The position numbers and the translations under genes were made by a program. A stretch of 64,000 nt of DNA from Diaminobutyricibacter sp. McL0608 (GTDB lineage: Bacteria > Actinomycetota > Actinomycetes > Actinomycetales > Microbacteriaceae): positions 1,116,001 to 1,180,000 of the forward strand of contig NZ_CP154826.1 in NCBI RefSeq assembly GCF_039613825.1, given 5' to 3'. Shown in pieces: positions 59,257 to 64,000 of this stretch. Each line of letters begins with the position of its first letter. Position 1 is the first letter of the stretch. The notes beneath the pieces are model-generated. The model was not told where the DNA came from and made no database searches. It saw nothing but the letters and a program-made list of their open reading frames with translations.

Positions 59257-60107
59257 CCGACGTCACCAAGCTGCTTCCGAAGCCACTGATCGTCGCGATC
59301 ATCACCGTCCTGCTGATCATGGTGCTGGGACCCGTTCTCTACATGCTCTTCTCGTCGGTCAACTCCGACGTCTCGGTGGCGTCCGGCGCGTTCTTCCCGC
59401 AGGAGCTCCATCTCGACAACTACCTGAAGGTCTGGTCGACCGTCGATCTCGGTCTCGGACTGATGAACAGCGTTCTCGTCTGCGGTTCCGTCGCAATCGT
59501 GTGCGCCTTCCTCGCCATCTCGACCGCGTACGTGCTCGTGCGGTTCGCATTCCGCGGACGCCTGGCCTTCCTGCGCGGACTGCTCGGACTGCAGTCGATC
59601 CCGGGCACGCTCATGCTGCTGCCGGTGTTCGTGCTGTTCGCCAGCACGGCGACCCTGCTCGGCATCCAGATCATCGGCACCCGCTGGGCGCTGTTCGTCA
59701 CGTATCTGACGTTCGCGCTGCCGTTCTCGACGTGGGTCATGGTCACCTACCTGCGCGGTCTGCCGCGCGAACTCGAGGAGGCCGCCCGCATTGACGCCGC
59801 CTCGTCGTGGCGCATCCTCACCAGGATCGTCGTGCCGCTGAGCTGGCCGGGCATCGTCGTGTCGGCGATCTTCGCGTTCCTGCTCGGCTGGAACGATGTG
59901 CTCTTCGCATCCGTTCTGACCAACCCGGACACCCGCACGGCCGCGGTGGCGCTGCAGGTGTTCGGGGCCACTCAGGAGGGTGGCGCGATACCGCTCTACG
60001 GGCAGATGATGGCGGCATCCCTCATCTGCGCTGTGCCGGTCGTCGTGCTGTACCTCGTCTTCCAGCGCTACCTCGTCGGTGGCCTCACGTCAGGAGGAGT
60101 CAAATGA
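59253..60107 (+). CDS. ABC sugar importer permease (MalG-like)
   Basis: A 284-residue permease with six membrane segments. The EAA loop is ELEEAARIDAASSWRILTRI. It forms the second half of the membrane channel. Its stop overlaps the isomerase start. Confidence 0.94.
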   Translation: MTDVTKLLPKPLIVAIITVLLIMVLGPVLYMLFSSVNSDVSVASGAFFPQELHLDNYLKVWSTVDLGLGLMNSVLVCGSVAIVCAFLAISTAYVLVRFAFRGRLAFLRGLLGLQSIPGTLMLLPVFVLFASTATLLGIQIIGTRWALFVTYLTFALPFSTWVMVTYLRGLPRELEEAARIDAASSWRILTRIVVPLSWPGIVVSAIFAFLLGWNDVLFASVLTNPDTRTAAVALQVFGATQEGGAIPLYGQMMAASLICAVPVVVLYLVFQRYLVGGLTSGGVK

Positions 60108-60946
60108 CCCAGACCGAATGGACCCTCTCCGGGTTCGGTGACGAGATCGATCCGGACCCGGTCGTGCAGGCCGCGGTGCTGCAGTCGCTCGGTGCACGCC
60201 ACATCGAGGTGCGCAGCGCGTGGGGAGTGAACATCGTCGATCTCGACGCCGGCTCCCTCGACCGTCTCGCCGGGCTGCTTCGCGAGCGTTCGGTCGGCGT
60301 GTCAGCCGTCGCTTCGCCGATCGGAAAGGTCGACGTGTCGTTGCCCGTCGAGCACGAACTCGAGCGTCTCGACCGCGCGATCGCGGCCGCCCACCGGCTG
60401 GGCACCCGCTACATCCGGGTCTTCTCCTTCTTCCGCGGTGATGGTGTCTCGGTCGCGAGCATCCGCGACGACGTTCTGCACCGGATGCGCGCCCTCACCG
60501 ACCTCGCCGAGCGGTCCGACATCGTGCTCCTCCACGAGAACGAGAAGGACATCTACGGGGACACTCCCGAGAGGGTGCTCGACATCATCGAGTCGGTCGG
60601 CTCCGACCACCTGCGGGTGGCCTGGGACAGCGCGAACTTCGTGCAGGTCGGTGTCGCCCGTCCGTTCGACGACGGATACGCGATGCTGCGACCCCACCTC
60701 GAATACCTGCAGGTGAAGGATGCGGTCTCCGCGACCGGCGAGGTGCGCGCGGCCGGGGAGGGCGACGGGCAGCTGCTCGAGACGGTGACCGCGCTCCGCG
60801 ATGACGCCTACACCGGCTTCGCCTCTCTGGAGCCGCATCTCACCGACGTGAACGCCCTCGGTGGCTTCTCCGGTCCCGAGGCGTTCGGCCGCGCCGGCCG
60901 CGCCTTCCGTGCTCTCACCGACCGAATCGGAGTCCGACTCGCATGA
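60104..60946 (+). CDS. sugar phosphate isomerase/epimerase-like TIM-barrel protein (first)
   Basis: A 280-residue AP-endonuclease-2-family TIM barrel. Probable metal ligands appear in order: LSGFGDEIDPDP at the start, LLHENEKDIYGDTPE (Glu), RVAWDSANFVQ (Asp), LEYLQVKDAV (Lys/Asp), and FASLEPHL (Glu). The precise reaction is unknown; the family includes epimerases, isomerases and subunits of glycoside-cleaving enzymes that act on 3-keto sugars. AGGAGG precedes the ATG. It overlaps both neighbours, so it is firmly in the operon. Confidence 0.87.
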   Translation: MTQTEWTLSGFGDEIDPDPVVQAAVLQSLGARHIEVRSAWGVNIVDLDAGSLDRLAGLLRERSVGVSAVASPIGKVDVSLPVEHELERLDRAIAAAHRLGTRYIRVFSFFRGDGVSVASIRDDVLHRMRALTDLAERSDIVLLHENEKDIYGDTPERVLDIIESVGSDHLRVAWDSANFVQVGVARPFDDGYAMLRPHLEYLQVKDAVSATGEVRAAGEGDGQLLETVTALRDDAYTGFASLEPHLTDVNALGGFSGPEAFGRAGRAFRALTDRIGVRLA

Positions 60947-62109
60947 GCGACGCACACACCGACAGCCCGATCCTCTCCGTCGCCATCGTCGGCTGCGGGA
61001 TCATCGGCCTGAACCACGCCAGGGCGATCGCCCGGCACCCGCGCCTGACCATCACCGCCCTGGTCGACGCGGTCCCCGAGGCTGCAACGGCGCTTGCCGA
61101 CCAGGTTGCGTCCGCGCTGGGAGTCGCGCGGCCCGCGGAGTACGAGACGCTGGCGGATGCGCTCGCGTCGACCACGATCGACCTGGTCGTCGTCTGCACC
61201 CCGAGCGGCCTCCATGTTCGGCTCGCCGAGGAGGCGCTCGCCGCGGGAAAGCATGTCGTGATCGAGAAGCCGCTCGACGTGTCGATGCCTCGTGCCCGGG
61301 AGATAGCAGACCTGGCCGACGAGGCCGCGGCGCGCGGACTCGTCGTCTCGGTGATCAGCCAGCACCGGTTCGATCCCTCGTCCGTCGCGGTGGCCCGGGC
61401 CGTTCATGACGGACGGTTCGGGCGCGTCACCAGCGGGATCGCATCCGTCGCCTGGTGGCGCAGCCAGGATTACTACGACTCGGGTCAGTGGCGCGGAACA
61501 TGGGAACTCGACGGCGGGGGAGCCGTGATGAACCAGGGTGTGCACACCGTGGACCTGCTCGTCTGGTTCCTCGGGCGGCCGGTCGATGTGTACGCCCACA
61601 CCGCCCTCCTCGCCCACGACCGCGTCGAGGTCGAGGATGTCGCCGTCGCGACGATGCGCTTCGAGTCCGGCGCGCTGGGCGTCATCCACGCGACGACCGC
61701 CGCCTACCCCGGACTGTCCGTTCGCGTGCAGGTGCACGGCGACCGCGGCTCGGCGATCATCGATGACGATCAGCTCGAGTACTTCTACGCGGCCCCCGAG
61801 GGCGCGTTCGACCCCAGCGGGTCCTCGGCCCGCAACCAGGCCGCCGACCTCGTGCCGGCCGGCGAAGTCCGCGGCGGCGACCGCGGGCCCGACGTGTTCA
61901 TCGCCGGCCACCTGCGGCAGTACGAGGATGTCGTCGATGCGATCACAGACGGTCGCGAACCCGGCGTTCGGGTGGAGGATGCGCTCCTCTCGCTCGCCGT
62001 CGTGCGCGCCGTCTACCTCTCGGCCACCCTCGGACGTGCGGTCGCACTCGACGAGGTCCTGTCCGGGTCGCTCGATGGGATCACCGTGGCGACGGGAGCG
62101 GGCGCATGA
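60943..62109 (+). CDS. Gfo/Idh/MocA family oxidoreductase
   Basis: A 388-residue NAD(P)-dependent sugar dehydrogenase. The Rossmann motif is VAIVGCGIIGLNHARAIARH, followed by VVVCTPSGLHVRLAEEAL and the family motif VIEKPLDVS with the catalytic Lys. The C-terminal half has GAVMNQGVHTVDLLVWFLG with the conserved His/Asp pair. It oxidises a hydroxyl of a cyclic sugar, often C2, C3 or C4 or inositol. Which substrate is used here is unknown. It is coupled to both isomerase genes by ATGA overlaps. Confidence 0.93.
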   Translation: MSDAHTDSPILSVAIVGCGIIGLNHARAIARHPRLTITALVDAVPEAATALADQVASALGVARPAEYETLADALASTTIDLVVVCTPSGLHVRLAEEALAAGKHVVIEKPLDVSMPRAREIADLADEAAARGLVVSVISQHRFDPSSVAVARAVHDGRFGRVTSGIASVAWWRSQDYYDSGQWRGTWELDGGGAVMNQGVHTVDLLVWFLGRPVDVYAHTALLAHDRVEVEDVAVATMRFESGALGVIHATTAAYPGLSVRVQVHGDRGSAIIDDDQLEYFYAAPEGAFDPSGSSARNQAADLVPAGEVRGGDRGPDVFIAGHLRQYEDVVDAITDGREPGVRVEDALLSLAVVRAVYLSATLGRAVALDEVLSGSLDGITVATGAGA

Positions 62110-62981
62110 AGTTCTCCGTCTTCACGGCCTCGACCCCGGAATGGGCGCCCGAGCAGGCCGCGCGCATTCTCGCCGCCCAGGGCTGGGACGGCATCGAATG
62201 GCGCGTCACCGACCAGGAGCCGGCGGATCCGCCCGGATTCTGGGCGGGCAACCGGGCCACCTGGCCCCTCGAAGGACTCGAGGGCGAACTCGACGAGATC
62301 GCGCGGATCACGCGGGATGCCGGGCTCGAGTTCTCGGGGATCGGAGGATACGCGCGCGCCGACGACCACGAGAACGTCGACCGGATGCTCGCGGCGACCG
62401 CTGCTCTCGGCGCACGCCAGGTGCGGGTCACCATGCCGCAGGTGCGCCTCGGCGACTACCGCGAACTGTTCGCTGCGACGCGCGCCGACCTGGAATGGGC
62501 CGCCGAGCGTGCGGCCGACCTCGGCGTGAAGGCGCTGGTGGAGCTCCACCACACGACCATCACGCCGTCGGCCTCCGCCGCGTTCCGGCTCGTCGACGGC
62601 CTCGACCCCGAGCATGTCGGCGTGATCCACGACCTCGGCAACCTCATCATCGAGGGGCAGGAGGATCACCTCGCCGCGTTCCAGTTGCTCGGCCCCTACC
62701 TCGCGCACGTGCACGTCAAGAACGTGCGCTGGGTGCCGAACGGAGAGCCCGGCTTCGGCGGCGGCATCCGCTGGCACGACGAGTGGGCGCCACTGCGCAC
62801 CGGCCAGGCGGATGTCGAAGCCTACTTCGCGGCGCTGGCCGCATTCGGCTACGACGGCTGGGTGACGTCGGAGGACTTCTCCACCGACCTTCCCCTCGAG
62901 GAGCGGACGCGAGACAATCTCGAATACCTGCGGGCTGTCGCGTCCCGCACGCGGGAGCGCGCCGGTGAGGAGACACGATGA
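62106..62981 (+). CDS. sugar phosphate isomerase/epimerase-like TIM-barrel protein (second)
   Basis: A 291-residue AP-endonuclease-2-family barrel, clearly different from the first copy. Ligand-type motifs are ALVELHHTTITPS (Glu/His), GVIHDLGNLIIEGQ (Asp), AHVHVKNVRW (His/Lys) and WVTSEDFS (Glu). It may act with the Gfo/Idh protein on an oxidised sugar, an inference from the order isomerase, dehydrogenase, isomerase. It is translationally coupled to uxuB. Confidence 0.88.
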   Translation: MKFSVFTASTPEWAPEQAARILAAQGWDGIEWRVTDQEPADPPGFWAGNRATWPLEGLEGELDEIARITRDAGLEFSGIGGYARADDHENVDRMLAATAALGARQVRVTMPQVRLGDYRELFAATRADLEWAAERAADLGVKALVELHHTTITPSASAAFRLVDGLDPEHVGVIHDLGNLIIEGQEDHLAAFQLLGPYLAHVHVKNVRWVPNGEPGFGGGIRWHDEWAPLRTGQADVEAYFAALAAFGYDGWVTSEDFSTDLPLEERTRDNLEYLRAVASRTRERAGEETR

Positions 62982-64000
62982 CGTCGGACGATTCGGCGGG
63001 GGAGGCTTCGGGCTCACCGCGAGCGAAGCGCCACCCCGTGCGGATCGTCCATCTCGGTCTGGGCGCATTTCATCGTGCGCACCAGGCCTGGTACACGCAG
63101 GTGGTGAACGATTCGGCGGGCGACGGCGCCGATGGCTGGGGCATCGCCGCGTTCACCGGACGGTCCCCGGATGCGGCAGCGGTGCTGGCCGCGCAGGATG
63201 CCGTGTACACACTCATCGAGCGCGGTGACGACGGCGATTCGGCTCGGCTGATCGAGAGCATCAGCGTCGCCGCCGACGGCGGGGACGAACAACTCTGGGC
63301 GGATGCGGTGGCCGACCCCGCAGTCGCGATCGTCACGCTCACGATCACGGAGGCGGGCTATCGCGACACAGGCGCGGCGTCGGCCGGAGCGCGCCTCGTC
63401 AGGGGCCTGCGCGCGCGACGCGACGCGGGCGCTCCGCCCATCGCCGTCGTCAGCTGCGACAACCTGCCCGAGAACGGAGGCGTGGTCCGCGATCTCCTGC
63501 GCGGGATCGCATCGGGCGAACCCGCGCTCCTCGAGTGGATCGACGCGAACGTGTCCTTCGTCTCGACGATGGTCGACCGCATCACCCCGGCCGCGAAACC
63601 GCACGACCGCGAGATCGCCCTCGAACTCACCGGGTTCGCGGATGCCGCGCCGGTCGTCACCGAACCGTTCAGCGAATGGGTGCTGAGCGGTTCATTCCCC
63701 TCCGGCAGGCCCGACTGGGAGGTCGCGGGCGCACGGTTCGTCGACGACGTCGCGCCTTTCGAACGGCGAAAGCTCTGGCTGCTGAACGCGGGGCACTCCA
63801 CCCTCGCCTACCTCGGCCTGCTGCGCGGACGCGCGACGATCGCCGAGGCCATGGCCGACGACGTGTGTCGGGATGCGCTCGAAGAGCTCTGGACCGAGGC
63901 GCGGCCGGTTCTTTCGTTCGAAGACGCCGAGGTGGATGCGCAGCTCGCCGTGCTTCGATCGCGCTTCGAGAACGCCCGCATCCAGCACCGGCTGATCCAG
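62978..64000 (+). CDS. uxuB: mannitol dehydrogenase family, probable D-mannonate oxidoreductase (fructuronate reductase), 3'-truncated
   Basis: 341 codons are present and the frame is open at the window edge, so about 100 residues are missing. The NAD-binding motif is VRIVHLGLGAFHRAHQAWY, the middle motif VVSCDNLPENGG, and the catalytic Lys/Asn/His motif is KLWLLNAGHSTLAYLG. These fit the polyol dehydrogenase family; UxuB reduces D-fructuronate to D-mannonate, which fits the divergent uxaC. UxaB (tagaturonate) cannot be ruled out. GAGGAG precedes the ATG. uxuA (mannonate dehydratase) would be expected downstream of the window. Confidence 0.9.
   Translation, partial: MTSDDSAGEASGSPRAKRHPVRIVHLGLGAFHRAHQAWYTQVVNDSAGDGADGWGIAAFTGRSPDAAAVLAAQDAVYTLIERGDDGDSARLIESISVAADGGDEQLWADAVADPAVAIVTLTITEAGYRDTGAASAGARLVRGLRARRDAGAPPIAVVSCDNLPENGGVVRDLLRGIASGEPALLEWIDANVSFVSTMVDRITPAAKPHDREIALELTGFADAAPVVTEPFSEWVLSGSFPSGRPDWEVAGARFVDDVAPFERRKLWLLNAGHSTLAYLGLLRGRATIAEAMADDVCRDALEELWTEARPVLSFEDAEVDAQLAVLRSRFENARIQHRLIQ

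Noticed and set aside
1-64000. CRISPR arrays, insertion sequences, prophage genes and replication origins
   Set aside because: No regularly spaced repeats, transposase or integrase motifs, phage structural genes or DnaA-box clusters are visible anywhere in the window.

Overview
The window is high-GC DNA from a free-living actinobacterium, most probably a member of Microbacteriaceae. The evidence is strong G/C bias at third codon positions, frequent GTG starts, DUF2510, DUF202 and bPH_2 proteins, an ECF42-type sigma factor with its YCII partner, a Pmt protein mannosyltransferase divergent from rsmI, a metG-tatD-rsmA-ispE cluster, and tRNA-Gln followed by glmU-prs. There is no rRNA, phage, insertion sequence or CRISPR array. 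Genes are densely packed on both strands, and no gene-free stretch exceeds 300 bases.

Region by region. 1-7.8 kb: the end of a DUF255/thioredoxin protein, a small hypothetical, aminodeoxychorismate lyase with acylphosphatase, a DUF7059 methyltransferase, a phosphodiesterase, a frameshifted relic, an aldo/keto reductase and an FMN reductase. 7.5-17.2 kb: a large LuxR-type STAND regulator, a DUF2510/DUF4333 membrane protein, a glutathione peroxidase-DksA-like pair, a quinone-reductase-like oxidoreductase, a rhodanese, L-serine dehydratase, and a small HTH/Clp-N pair behind a striking double operator. 17.2-25.2 kb: a drug-type ABC exporter, two PH-domain membrane proteins and a convergent SARP/STAND regulator. 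25.2-31.5 kb: O-acetylhomoserine sulfhydrylase with a CoA-binding protein, a YeiH exporter, an S53 peptidase and a Pmt mannosyltransferase. 31.6-36.7 kb: the rsmI-metG-tatD-rsmA-ispE housekeeping run. 36.7-48.3 kb: SnoaL/YCII/ECF42, a second LuxR-type STAND regulator, an ABC-F protein, an AidB-like dehydrogenase, and a TagF-like polymerase fused to a GT4 domain. 48.3-54.2 kb: a MarR regulator, tRNA-Gln, glmU, prs, DUF202 membrane proteins and 6-phosphogluconate dehydrogenase. 54.3-64 kb: a hexuronate locus with uxaC and a LacI regulator on one strand, divergent from a sugar ABC importer, two TIM-barrel isomerases, a Gfo/Idh oxidoreductase and uxuB, which runs off the window.

The most useful regulatory observation is that many genes carry a TANNNT-like -10 box only 6-9 nt before the start codon and no Shine-Dalgarno sequence, so they are probably transcribed as leaderless mRNAs. 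This pattern also fixes several start codons. Other non-coding signals are an 11-bp-phased GTAAG triplet before the ABC exporter, a near-palindromic divergent promoter before the ECF42 operon, a paired CAACC..AGTTG operator before the HTH/Clp-N pair, and several long intergenic palindromes that look like dispersed repeats or terminators.
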